From: an uncultured Megasphaera sp.
GTDB taxonomy: Bacteria; Bacillota; Negativicutes; Veillonellales; Megasphaeraceae
Direction of reading: 5' to 3'
Length of the DNA: 64,000 nt
Assembly: GCA_900540735.1 (NCBI GenBank)
Contig: UQHB01000006.1
Span: 1 to 64,000, forward strand
Shown here: piece after piece, positions 40,664 to 49,482 of the stretch
Position numbering within the stretch: the first letter of the stretch is position 1
How the letters are laid out: every line of letters starts with the position of its first letter
Made by a program: the position numbers and the translations under genes
The notes under the pieces: generated by a model
The model's input: only the letters and a program-made list of their open reading frames with translations
What the model was told of the DNA's origin: nothing
The model's database searches: none

Positions 40664-41736
40664 AACTGAAAGAATCATGGGATAATCCAGGCCTCCTCGT
40701 AGGCAACCCGAAGGATAAAGTCACGAAAATCATGACGACTCTCGATGTCATGATGGGCACAGTCGATTACGCCATCGAACACGGCGTGGATATGATCGTC
40801 AGCCATCATCCACTGATCATGAAAAATACGTTGCAAAATTTGCGGACTGATACGTATGACGGCGAAATGTTTTTGAAGCTCTTGACCCATCATATTGCCG
40901 TCTTTAGTGCCCATACGAACCTCGATAGTGCTGACGGCGGTGTCAACGATGTCATGGCGCGCCTCTTACAGTTACAACACACGAAGGGCTTAGTGCCGAC
41001 ATTGGAAGATAAGCTTTATAAAATCGTGGTGTACGTACCGGAAAGCCACGCCGATGCCGTACGGAAGGCGTTGGGCGAAAGCGGTGCCGGGTATATTGGC
41101 AACTATAGCGATTGCTCGTTCTCGGTCACCGGCACAGGCCGCTTTAAAGCGCACGAAGGAACGAATCCTTTTATCGGTGAAGTAGGGGAAGTGACAACGG
41201 CGAAAGAAGAACGGATTGAAACGATTGTACCGAAATCGAAATTATCTGCTGTCTTACAGGCTATGCTCGCTGTCCATCCCTATGAAGAACCAGCATACGA
41301 TGTGTACCCTCTAGAAAATAAAGGCCATCTGTGCAGTATGGGCCGTATTGGTGATTGGCCTGCTGGCCCGACGAAAGCTATCGATGTCTTGCATACAATC
41401 AAAGAAGCGTTCCACCTCGATGTGTTGCCCTATGCAGGCGACCCGAATACGATAGTTAGCAAAGTAGCACTCCTCGGCGGCGGTGGCGCAGGCTTTATTC
41501 AGCTCGCCAAAGACGCAGGTGCTGACCTCTATCTCACAGGCGACGTGAAGTACCATGACGCTCAGCTCGCTGTGAAATTAGGTATCGTCGTCGCCGACGG
41601 CAGCCATTATGGTACAGAAGTGCCGGTCGTTACAGACTTGCAGCAACGGCTCCAAGCGGTCAGTGCAGAAAAAGGCTGGGATGTACCTGTCGTCGTAGAC
41701 CCGACAAAACGAGACTTTTTTACGCGTTTAAAATAA
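40609..41736 (+). CDS. Nif3-like dinuclear metal centre protein (YqfO, DUF34)
   Basis: A 375-aa protein of the YqfO type: two NIF3 halves separated by an inserted PII/CutA-like domain (about 130-230). Metal ligands are suggested by VSHHPLIM, AHTNLDSADGGVND and the late DGSHYGTE. The family is universal and proposed to act in metal or GTP-cyclohydrolase-related chemistry, but the role is unsettled. AGCTTGGAGGG inside the end of trmK serves as ribosome-binding site, so translation is coupled. Confidence 0.9.
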   Translation: MAVTVGDAVQVLTQWAPLELKESWDNPGLLVGNPKDKVTKIMTTLDVMMGTVDYAIEHGVDMIVSHHPLIMKNTLQNLRTDTYDGEMFLKLLTHHIAVFSAHTNLDSADGGVNDVMARLLQLQHTKGLVPTLEDKLYKIVVYVPESHADAVRKALGESGAGYIGNYSDCSFSVTGTGRFKAHEGTNPFIGEVGEVTTAKEERIETIVPKSKLSAVLQAMLAVHPYEEPAYDVYPLENKGHLCSMGRIGDWPAGPTKAIDVLHTIKEAFHLDVLPYAGDPNTIVSKVALLGGGGAGFIQLAKDAGADLYLTGDVKYHDAQLAVKLGIVVADGSHYGTEVPVVTDLQQRLQAVSAEKGWDVPVVVDPTKRDFFTRLK

Positions 41737-41748
41737 GGAGAAACTATT

Positions 41749-42402
41749 ATGCTAACAAAAGCAGAACATATACAACGGCTTCATAATGACCCGATTTACG
41801 TCATTATGGGCGAAGAATTGTCCTTAGGACGGAGTAACTTAGAAGTAGCGAAACAACTCATTCATAACGGTGTGAAAATCATTCAGTACCGCGAAAAACA
41901 CAAGACGTGGCGGCAAAAATACGCCGAAGCCGAAGTCATTTGCCGTCTCTGCCATGAATACGACGTGACATTTATTATGAATGACTCGGCAGACCTTGCC
42001 ATGGCTTGCCATGCCGACGGCATTCATGTGGGCCAAAGCGATGCGCCAGCCGTCATCGTCCGCGAACTCGTTGGCCCGGATATGTTTATCGGCGTTTCGA
42101 CGAATACGATTGATGAAATGAAGCAGGCCAAAGCCGATGGCGCAGATTACGTCGGCTTTGGACCGATGTTCCCAACAGAATCAAAGAAAGATACGGATCC
42201 TATCGTTACGCCAGAAGCGAAAGACTTTGCCGTCCATTTCGATTTACCTGTCGCTGCTATTGGCGGTGTCCACCTCGGCAATATCCGTCAGCTTTGGGAT
42301 GAAGGGTTTCGGTCGTTTGCCATGATTAGTGCGGTTGTGTCACAGCCGGATATTAAGAAGGCTGTCCAAGAGTTGCGGGCAGCATTACCCACTATGCAAT
42401 AA
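41749..42402 (+). CDS. thiE: Thiamine phosphate synthase family protein
   Basis: A 217-aa TIM-barrel protein. It would join HMP-PP and thiazole phosphate into thiamine phosphate. Typical stretches are KIIQYREK (pyrophosphate-binding), FIMNDSADLAMACHADGIHV followed by GQSD, GVSTNTIDEM and YVGFGPMFPTESKKD, AAIGGV. No other thiamine gene is nearby, so it may complete salvage. It is 12 bases after the Nif3-like gene with AAGGAG before its ATG. Confidence 0.85.
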   Translation: MLTKAEHIQRLHNDPIYVIMGEELSLGRSNLEVAKQLIHNGVKIIQYREKHKTWRQKYAEAEVICRLCHEYDVTFIMNDSADLAMACHADGIHVGQSDAPAVIVRELVGPDMFIGVSTNTIDEMKQAKADGADYVGFGPMFPTESKKDTDPIVTPEAKDFAVHFDLPVAAIGGVHLGNIRQLWDEGFRSFAMISAVVSQPDIKKAVQELRAALPTMQ

Positions 42403-42413
42403 GAACAATTGTG

Positions 42414-42482
42414 GGAAAGAGGTATGCTTTGACGACTTAGGACGTTCCGTATGCGTCTTACAAAGCATACCTCTTTCCTTTT
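42414..42482 (+). terminator. Large hairpin (18-bp stem with structured loop) after thiE
   Basis: GGAAAGAGGTATGCTTTG (42414-42431) pairs perfectly with CAAAGCATACCTCTTTCC (42461-42478), followed by a T-rich tract. The 29-base loop holds further complementarity (GACG with CGTC; palindrome GGACGTTCC at 42440-42448). It ends the trmK-thiE operon, but the stem is much longer than the usual terminators in this window. Confidence 0.7.
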
Positions 42483-42651
42483 ACATTTCTTGTATATTTT
42501 GATGCTTTCTTAGTGTGTAAAACTCCCTTTTTACAGGAGTTTATGTACTTTACAGAGAGAAAAGGTTGAAGACTGTACTAAATTAGTGTATCATTTATAT
42601 TTAGATTTATATAGCATCTTTCGATACATACAGAAAGTTAGGTTGATAGTC

Positions 42652-44925
42652 TTGTTAGAATTTCCAATCAAACGCACGATTATTATTGATGATACAAAGA
42701 AAAAGAAGCGCAGCCGCAAGAAAAAAGAAGACGGCGAAAAGATGGTCATTCATGGAACCGTAAATTTACCGGAAAAGAAGCCTTTAGAGAAGTTAAATCC
42801 GCTCCCCAAGAATGCTAAGAATTTAGTCATCGTCGAATCGCCGGCCAAGGCGAAGACCATTGAAAAGTTCCTCGGTCCAGAGTACAAGGTCATGGCCAGC
42901 CGCGGTCATTTACGGGATTTGCCGCGCAATCAGTTTGGTGTCAAGATTGACGATAATTTCCAGCCTACGTACACGAATATGTGGGATAAACGAAAATTGA
43001 TTGAAGAGTTGCAGCACGAGTTCGTCCGCTCGAAGAACGTCTATCTCGCTACTGACCCAGACCGTGAAGGGGAAGCGATTTCTTGGCATTTGGCCTATTT
43101 ATTGAATATTGACCCGAATGAAAAGTGCCGTATTATGTTCCACGAAATTACGAAGAAGGCTGTCCTTTCGGGCCTGGAAGACCCGGAACCGATTGACCTG
43201 AAGAAAGTCGATGCCCAGCAGGCACGGCGTGTCTTAGACCGCATTGTGGGCTATAAATTGAGCCCTCTCTTGTGGAAAAAGGTGTGCAAAGGACTCAGTG
43301 CCGGTCGTGTCCAGTCTGTAGCAGTCCGTCTTATTTGCGAACGGGAAGAGGAAATCAAAGCCTTTGTGCCTGAAGAGTATTGGACGGTCAGCGGCACGTA
43401 CCAGACCGATGACGGCATTACGCTTCCTGCAGAGCTCGTAAAAATCGACGGAAAAAAGGCAGCTATTGCGACTGGCGACGAAGCGAAGGCTATTGCTCAT
43501 GACCTCATGTGGGAACAGCAAGGCCAGGCGGACCACGAACCGGATATGATTACGAAAGTGGAAAAGCGGAAACGGAAACGCCAGCCTCAACCGCCCTTTA
43601 CGACATCGACGATGCAGCAAGAATGCGTTAGCAAGCTCAATTTCGGTGCGAAGAAAACGATGATGCTCGCCCAGCAGCTCTATGAAGGCCTCGATATTGG
43701 CGAACAAGGCCATGTGGGGCTCATTACGTACATGCGTACAGACTCAGTCCGCATCAACGATGACATGGTGCAGGCTGCACGGGATTATGTGTCGTCTGTA
43801 TATGGAGAAGAATATATCCCCAAGAAGCCCCGTGTGTACAAGACGAAGCAAAACAGCCAAGATGCACATGAAGCGATTCGACCCACATCGCTGGAATTAA
43901 CGCCTCATGTCGTGTCGCCCTTCTTGTCGCGAGACCAACTGCGTTTATATACGCTCATTTGGAACCGCTTCTTAGCAAGCCAAATGGAAGCAGTCGAAAC
44001 GGAACACATGACCATCGTCATTACGAGCGGCAAGTACGAACTGCGCAGTGCTGGGTATAAAGTCCTCTTCAAAGGCTTTACAGAGCTCTACGAGGATGTG
44101 AAGAAAGATAAGACCTTAGCCGAATTGCCTCATTTAATGGCAGATACCATCGTCCATAACAAGAGCGTCGAACCGGCGCAGCACTTTACGCAGCCACCGG
44201 CACGGTACACGGAAGCAAGCCTGATTAAGACTCTCGAAGAAAAGGGCATTGGCCGTCCGAGTACGTACGCGCCCATTATGGATACGATTCAAAACCGCAA
44301 TTACGTGGAAAAGAAAGATAAGCAATTCGTGCCAACCGAGCTCGGTACGATTATCGTCGATTTACTGAAAAAGTATTTTGAACGCATTATTAACGTCGGC
44401 TTTACGGCGCACATGGAAGAAGAGCTCGATGGCATCGAACAAGGCAATGATACGTATGTCCACGTTATGCAAGAGTTTTACGATGTCTTTAAGCCCGAAA
44501 TGGATGTCGCCGAAGAGCAGATGGAAAAGGTCACTGTCGCCGGGCAAGATTCAGGCCAAGTCTGCGAACTTTGCGGTGCCCCTATGGTCTATAAATTCGG
44601 CCGTTTTGGTAAATTCCTAGCGTGCTCGAATTTCCCGGAATGCCGCAATACGAAGGCCATTGTCGAAGACTTAGGCATTACGTGTCCGAAATGCGGCAAA
44701 GGAACGCTGATTAAACGGAAATCGAAACGGGGCCGTGTCTTCTACGGTTGCAGCCATTATCCAGACTGCGATTTCGTCTTGTGGAATCAGCCTATCGATA
44801 AGAAATGCCCAGACTGTGGCAGTATTATGGTTGTGAAACATTATAAAAAAGGGCCGGATAAAATCTTTTGCAGTAATCCGGACTGTGAAAAACATAAAAA
44901 AGGTGAGGTAGTGAATGAAGAATAG
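42652..44925 (+). CDS. topA: DNA topoisomerase I (type IA)
   Basis: About 757 aa; relaxes negative supercoils. A Toprim domain (LVIVESPAKAKTIEKFLG, about 61-78; DPDREGEAISWH) precedes the catalytic Tyr in TYMRTDSVRI (about 359). Three C-terminal zinc ribbons follow (CELCG...CSNFPEC, CPKCG...CSHYPDC, CPDCG...CSNPDC). The N-terminus is extended by about 55 residues with a lysine-arginine tract (KKKKRSRKKK). TTG 42652 after AGG is my start; GTG 42586, TTG 42643 and ATG 42742 are alternatives. Its end overlaps trmFO by 11 bases. Confidence 0.93.
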   Translation: MLEFPIKRTIIIDDTKKKKRSRKKKEDGEKMVIHGTVNLPEKKPLEKLNPLPKNAKNLVIVESPAKAKTIEKFLGPEYKVMASRGHLRDLPRNQFGVKIDDNFQPTYTNMWDKRKLIEELQHEFVRSKNVYLATDPDREGEAISWHLAYLLNIDPNEKCRIMFHEITKKAVLSGLEDPEPIDLKKVDAQQARRVLDRIVGYKLSPLLWKKVCKGLSAGRVQSVAVRLICEREEEIKAFVPEEYWTVSGTYQTDDGITLPAELVKIDGKKAAIATGDEAKAIAHDLMWEQQGQADHEPDMITKVEKRKRKRQPQPPFTTSTMQQECVSKLNFGAKKTMMLAQQLYEGLDIGEQGHVGLITYMRTDSVRINDDMVQAARDYVSSVYGEEYIPKKPRVYKTKQNSQDAHEAIRPTSLELTPHVVSPFLSRDQLRLYTLIWNRFLASQMEAVETEHMTIVITSGKYELRSAGYKVLFKGFTELYEDVKKDKTLAELPHLMADTIVHNKSVEPAQHFTQPPARYTEASLIKTLEEKGIGRPSTYAPIMDTIQNRNYVEKKDKQFVPTELGTIIVDLLKKYFERIINVGFTAHMEEELDGIEQGNDTYVHVMQEFYDVFKPEMDVAEEQMEKVTVAGQDSGQVCELCGAPMVYKFGRFGKFLACSNFPECRNTKAIVEDLGITCPKCGKGTLIKRKSKRGRVFYGCSHYPDCDFVLWNQPIDKKCPDCGSIMVVKHYKKGPDKIFCSNPDCEKHKKGEVVNEE

Positions 44926-46228
44926 TGTACTCGTTATCGGTGCAGGCCTGGCAGGGTCGGAAGCTGCGTGGCAGTTAGCCCAGGCCGGAGTGCCTGTAGA
45001 GCTCGTCGAAATGCGCCCTGTCAAAGCATCGCCAGCACACCATACAGAATTATTTGCCGAACTCGTTTGCAGTAATTCCTTGCGCGCAGCGAATGTAGAA
45101 AATGCAGTCGGTCTTTTAAAAGAAGAAATGCGCCGCTTAGGGTCGCTCATTATGGACGCAGCAGACACGCATCGCGTACCTGCTGGCGGAGCCTTAGCAG
45201 TCGACCGTTTCCCTTTTAGCGAAATGATTACGGAAAAATTAAAAAATCATCCCCTCGTCACGATTCGCCACGAAGAATTGACATCGCTTCCAGATGACCA
45301 AATCTGCATCGTTGCTACAGGGCCGCTGACGAGCGATGCTATGGCCTCGTATATTCAAGAGCTGACAGGGGCCGAATATTTCCATTTCCATGACGCAGCG
45401 GCACCGATTGTGACGGTCGATTCCCTCGATATGAATATCGTCTATCGGGCGGCGCGCTACGGTAAAGGCGGTGCCGATTACTTAAATTGCCCCTTTACGA
45501 AAGAACAGTATGAAGCCTTCTACGAAGCACTGACGACGGCGGAATGCGCAGAACTGCATGAATTTGAAAAAGATGATAAAGTCTTTGAAGGCTGCATGCC
45601 TATTGAAGTCATGGCCAGCCGTGGTGTCGATACGATGCGCTATGGCCCCATGAAGCCTGTCGGCTTAGAATTGCCTGACACTGGCGAAATGCCTTATGCC
45701 GTGGTCCAGCTGCGCCAAGATAACGGTAGTGCTACGCTCTACAACATCGTCGGTTTCCAGACACATCTCAAATTCCCGGAACAGAAACGGGTCTTTTCCA
45801 TGATTCCTGGCCTGGAGCATGCTGAATTTGTCCGTTACGGTGTGATGCACCGCAATTCGTACATCAATTCGCCTGTCCTTTTAGCACCGACCTTGCAATA
45901 TAAGAAGAATATAAACATCTTCTTTGCCGGTCAGCTCACGGGTGTCGAAGGGTATTTAGAATCGGCCTCCATGGGGCTCTTAGCCGGGCTGAACGCAGCG
46001 CGCCTGATCAAGGATATGGAACTTATTACGTTCCCGAAAGAAACGGCTATCGGCGGGTTGAGCCAATATATTTCGACTGGGCCGAACGACAATTTCCAGC
46101 CCATGAATATTAACTTTGGCATTATGGCTCCCTTAGGCATCAGGAAACGCATGAAAAAACGAGAAAAGAACGCCCTCTTAGCAAAACGGGCCTTAGAAAT
46201 TATCGATACAATGAAGGAGAATCTCTAA
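44915..46228 (+). CDS. trmFO: Methylenetetrahydrofolate--tRNA-(uracil-5-)-methyltransferase
   Basis: A 437-aa flavoprotein that makes ribothymidine at position 54 of tRNA, with methylene-THF as carbon donor. The FAD motif is VIGAGLAGSEAAWQLAQAG (about 6-24), followed by the GidA-like ELVCSNSLRA with its catalytic Cys (about 53) and a C-terminal TGPNDNFQPMNINFG. Within a topA-trmFO-hslV-hslU run, as in many Firmicutes. It stops at 46228, one base before the hslV ATG. Confidence 0.95.
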   Translation: MKNSVLVIGAGLAGSEAAWQLAQAGVPVELVEMRPVKASPAHHTELFAELVCSNSLRAANVENAVGLLKEEMRRLGSLIMDAADTHRVPAGGALAVDRFPFSEMITEKLKNHPLVTIRHEELTSLPDDQICIVATGPLTSDAMASYIQELTGAEYFHFHDAAAPIVTVDSLDMNIVYRAARYGKGGADYLNCPFTKEQYEAFYEALTTAECAELHEFEKDDKVFEGCMPIEVMASRGVDTMRYGPMKPVGLELPDTGEMPYAVVQLRQDNGSATLYNIVGFQTHLKFPEQKRVFSMIPGLEHAEFVRYGVMHRNSYINSPVLLAPTLQYKKNINIFFAGQLTGVEGYLESASMGLLAGLNAARLIKDMELITFPKETAIGGLSQYISTGPNDNFQPMNINFGIMAPLGIRKRMKKREKNALLAKRALEIIDTMKENL

Positions 46229-46780
46229 ATGGCAGAATTAATGTCTACTGAATTTCACGCAACGACCATTGTGGCTGTCCAGCGCAATGGCAAAACGGCT
46301 ATTGCCGGTGACGGTCAAGTCACAATGGGCAATGCCGTCATTATGAAAGCAACAGCACAGAAAGTACGCCGTCTCTATCACGACAAAATTATTAGCGGCT
46401 TTGCCGGCTCTGTAGCCGATGCTTTTTCTTTATTCGACCGCTTTGAAGAAAAACTCAATGAATATAATGGCAACCTCGTCCGCAGTGCTGTAGAACTGGC
46501 CAAAGACTGGCGGTCTGACAAGATTCTCCATAAACTGGAAGCACTCTTGCTCGTTGCCGACCAAGAACGGATTTTGCTCATTTCCGGGAACGGCGAAGTC
46601 ATTGAACCAGATGACGGCATTTCTGCCATCGGTTCTGGCGGTAACTACGCCTTAGCGTCTGCACGGGCCCTGTTGCAGAATACAGACTTATCGGCTAAAG
46701 ATATTGCTGAAAAATCACTTCACATTGCCGCTGATATTTGCGTTTACACGAATCATAACGTCATTGTCGAAGAAATTTAA
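46229..46780 (+). CDS. hslV: ATP-dependent protease subunit HslV (ClpQ)
   Basis: A 183-aa N-terminal nucleophile peptidase. FHATTIVAVQRNGKTAIAGD at 9-28 shows the catalytic Thr after a propeptide of about eleven residues, as in Firmicute ClpQ, followed by GQVTMGNAVIMK. GSGGNYALASARAL is the conserved C-terminal strand. It forms the proteolytic chamber for HslU, encoded 14 bases downstream. The ATG abuts the trmFO stop. Confidence 0.95.
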   Translation: MAELMSTEFHATTIVAVQRNGKTAIAGDGQVTMGNAVIMKATAQKVRRLYHDKIISGFAGSVADAFSLFDRFEEKLNEYNGNLVRSAVELAKDWRSDKILHKLEALLLVADQERILLISGNGEVIEPDDGISAIGSGGNYALASARALLQNTDLSAKDIAEKSLHIAADICVYTNHNVIVEEI

Positions 46781-46794
46781 GAAAGAGGGATAGC

Positions 46795-48195
46795 ATGAAC
46801 GAAAGAGAGTTAACGCCGAAACAAATCGTTTCCGAATTAGATAAATATATTGTCGGCCAAGGAGAAGCCAAGAAATCGGTGGCCATTGCCCTTCGTAACC
46901 GCTGGCGCCGTAAGCATTTAAGTGAAGATATGCAAGATGAAATCATTCCGAAAAATATCCTCCTCATTGGCCCTACAGGCTGCGGTAAAACGGAAATTGC
47001 CCGTCGGTTGGCAAAACTCGTCGGTGCGCCGTTTATTAAAGTGGAAGCGACGAAATACACGGAAGTCGGGTACGTTGGCCGTGACGTAGAACAGATTATT
47101 CGCGACCTCGTAGCTAATGCCATCCGTATGGTACAAGAACAAGAAAGCCAGCGTTTTGAAGAAAAGGCTGAAGCCGAAGCCAATAAACGGATTCTCCAAG
47201 TCCTGTGGCCGAAGAAAACGTCTGTCACCGAAAAAGTACCAAATCCGATGGATATTTTCTTCTCTAGTGATGACAAAGACGAAGAAGAACAGCCGAAGCA
47301 AATCGAAGCACCATCGTCAGATAAACGGCAGAAAATGCTCGAAGATATTGCGGCTCACAAGATGGATGACCGCGAAATTGAAGTAGAAGTAGCCGAACAA
47401 GAACGGGCTATTCAAGGCATTCTCATGGGCAACTCCCAAGAAGAATTGACCAATAACTTCCAAGAAATGTTAGGCAGCATTATGCCGAAGAAGAAAAAGA
47501 AGAAGAAAATGACCATTGCCAAAGCACGGGAAATCTTCAAAGACGAAGAACTGAAAAAATGCCTCGACATGGATGTCATCGTCGATAAAGCCATTGAAGC
47601 GACCGAAGAAGCAGGCATTGTCTTCATCGATGAATTCGATAAAATCGCCGAAAAAGGCCGTTCTAATGGGCCTGACGTTTCCCGTGAAGGGGTACAGCGC
47701 GATATTTTGCCGATCGTCGAAGGGGCGACAGTCAATACGAAATACGGCCCTGTGAAAACGGATCATATCCTCTTCATTGCAGCCGGTGCGTTCCACGTGT
47801 CGAAACCGAGCGACTTGATTCCAGAATTACAAGGCCGTTTTCCCATTCGTGTAGAACTCCAGTCGTTGACTGTCGATGATTTCCGCAAGATTTTGACCGA
47901 ACCGAATCAGTCTCTGGTCAAACAGTATAAAGCCCTCCTCGGTGCAGACGGCGTAGAATTAGAATTTACAGCAGACGGCATTGATGCCATTGCCGAATAT
48001 GCTCATCGCGTCAATTTGGAAACAGAAAACATCGGTGCCCGTCGTCTTCATACTATCTTAGAAAAAATCCTTGAAGACATTGCCTATGGCGCACCAGATG
48101 AAGCATCGGGCCACATTGCTGTAGATAAGGACTTCGTCACGAGCAAGCTCAATGATGTCGTTCAAAACGTAGACCTCAGTCATTACATTCTCTAA
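46795..48195 (+). CDS. hslU: ATP-dependent protease ATPase subunit HslU (ClpY)
   Basis: A 466-aa AAA+ unfoldase. Walker A GPTGCGKTEIAR (about 61-72), an I-domain with a lysine-rich patch (PKKKKKKKMT, about 227-236), Walker B GIVFIDEFDKIAEKG and sensor/C-terminal ENIGARRLHTILEKILEDIA are present. The YVGRDVEQIIRDL segment is the pore/sensor region of the family. Works with HslV from the preceding gene. Confidence 0.95.
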   Translation: MNERELTPKQIVSELDKYIVGQGEAKKSVAIALRNRWRRKHLSEDMQDEIIPKNILLIGPTGCGKTEIARRLAKLVGAPFIKVEATKYTEVGYVGRDVEQIIRDLVANAIRMVQEQESQRFEEKAEAEANKRILQVLWPKKTSVTEKVPNPMDIFFSSDDKDEEEQPKQIEAPSSDKRQKMLEDIAAHKMDDREIEVEVAEQERAIQGILMGNSQEELTNNFQEMLGSIMPKKKKKKKMTIAKAREIFKDEELKKCLDMDVIVDKAIEATEEAGIVFIDEFDKIAEKGRSNGPDVSREGVQRDILPIVEGATVNTKYGPVKTDHILFIAAGAFHVSKPSDLIPELQGRFPIRVELQSLTVDDFRKILTEPNQSLVKQYKALLGADGVELEFTADGIDAIAEYAHRVNLETENIGARRLHTILEKILEDIAYGAPDEASGHIAVDKDFVTSKLNDVVQNVDLSHYIL

Positions 48196-48204
48196 AGGAG
48201 TATT

Positions 48205-49428
48205 ATGAGACCGTACGCAAAATTAGTATTAACGAAAAAAGGGGAAAAGGCTGCGCGCAGCGGCCATCCCTGGGTATATGGTGAAGAAGTCGTCCGCGTA
48301 GATGGTATGTACAAAACTGGTGATATTGTCGATGTGTATAGCGATAAAGACCGTTATTTAGGAACAGGCTTTGCCAATGATATTTCTAAAATCCGCGTTC
48401 GCATCTTGTCGGATAATGCCAACGACCGCTTTGACGATGCCTTCTGGCAACGGCGCGTGAAATACGCTCTGGACTATCGGCGTACCGTTATGGGGCCGAA
48501 AGATTTCGCTTGCTGCCGCTTGATTTTTGGCGACGCTGACCAGTTGCCGGGCCTCACGGTAGACCGGTATAACGATGTCCTCGTAGCCCAGACCTTATGC
48601 TACGGCATGGACCAAGTAAAGCCCATCATCTTTGCAGCTCTTGTCGATGAACTCGATAAAATGGGCGTAACCATTCGCGGTATTTACGAACGAAATGACG
48701 TAAAAGTCCGCGAACTCGACGGCATGGAGCAGTACAAAGGCTGGTACCAAGCCGATTTCTTGCCCGAACCAGGGAGCATCATTACGACGATTGATGAAAA
48801 TGGCATTCTCTACGATGTTGATGTAGAAAATGGCCAGAAGACTGGGTTCTTCTTGGACCAGAAATACAATCGCCTGGCCGTGGCGAAAATCGCTGCAGGC
48901 CGTCACGTCCTCGATTGCTTTACGCACACTGGTGCCTTTGCCTTAAATGCGGCTAAAGGCGGTGCAGCATCCGTTACGGCTGTGGATATTTCGGATGAAG
49001 CCGTCGAAATGACGACAGAAAACATTCGCCGTAACAATCTTTCTGATGTTGTCACAGCAAAGCAAGCCAATGTCTTCGATTTGCTTACGGAACTGGCAGA
49101 ACAGAAGTGCCGGGACTATGATTTCATCATCTTAGACCCGCCGGCCTTTACAAAATCAGGCCACACGGTTCGCAACGCCATTCGAGGCTACAAAGAAATC
49201 AATTTAAAAGCCATGAAGCTCTTGCCTCGTGGCGGCTATCTGGCTACGTGTTCGTGCTCGCACTTCATGCGGGACGATTTATTCCGGCAAATGCTGGCTG
49301 ATGCGGCGAAAGATGCAGGTGTGCATTTACGCCAAATCGAGGGGCGTCAGCAATCACCGGACCATCCTATTTTGTGGAACGTACCAGAAACAAATTATTT
49401 AAAATTCTATCTATTCCAAGTCGTCTAA
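48205..49428 (+). CDS. RlmI-type 23S rRNA methyltransferase (class I SAM-dependent)
   Basis: A 407-aa protein with an N-terminal PUA domain (about 1-75: RSGHPWVYGEEV) and a C-terminal Rossmann methyltransferase. SAM-binding LDCFTHTGAFALNAAKGGA at about 235-253, then FIILDPPAFTKS and the catalytic CSCSH motif fit m5C methyltransferases of the RlmI group. The exact rRNA position is presumed C1962-equivalent. It follows hslU by nine bases with AAGGAG. Confidence 0.9.
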   Translation: MRPYAKLVLTKKGEKAARSGHPWVYGEEVVRVDGMYKTGDIVDVYSDKDRYLGTGFANDISKIRVRILSDNANDRFDDAFWQRRVKYALDYRRTVMGPKDFACCRLIFGDADQLPGLTVDRYNDVLVAQTLCYGMDQVKPIIFAALVDELDKMGVTIRGIYERNDVKVRELDGMEQYKGWYQADFLPEPGSIITTIDENGILYDVDVENGQKTGFFLDQKYNRLAVAKIAAGRHVLDCFTHTGAFALNAAKGGAASVTAVDISDEAVEMTTENIRRNNLSDVVTAKQANVFDLLTELAEQKCRDYDFIILDPPAFTKSGHTVRNAIRGYKEINLKAMKLLPRGGYLATCSCSHFMRDDLFRQMLADAAKDAGVHLRQIEGRQQSPDHPILWNVPETNYLKFYLFQVV

Positions 49429-49482
49429 GGCGACTTATGGTATAATACAAGTAATTCTTGTATAAAAGGGGGAGACTCAATA

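Noticed and set aside
49429..49482. T-box or attenuator leader for thrC
   Set aside because: The leader is only about 50 bases; there is room for a promoter and a small hairpin but not for a T-box.
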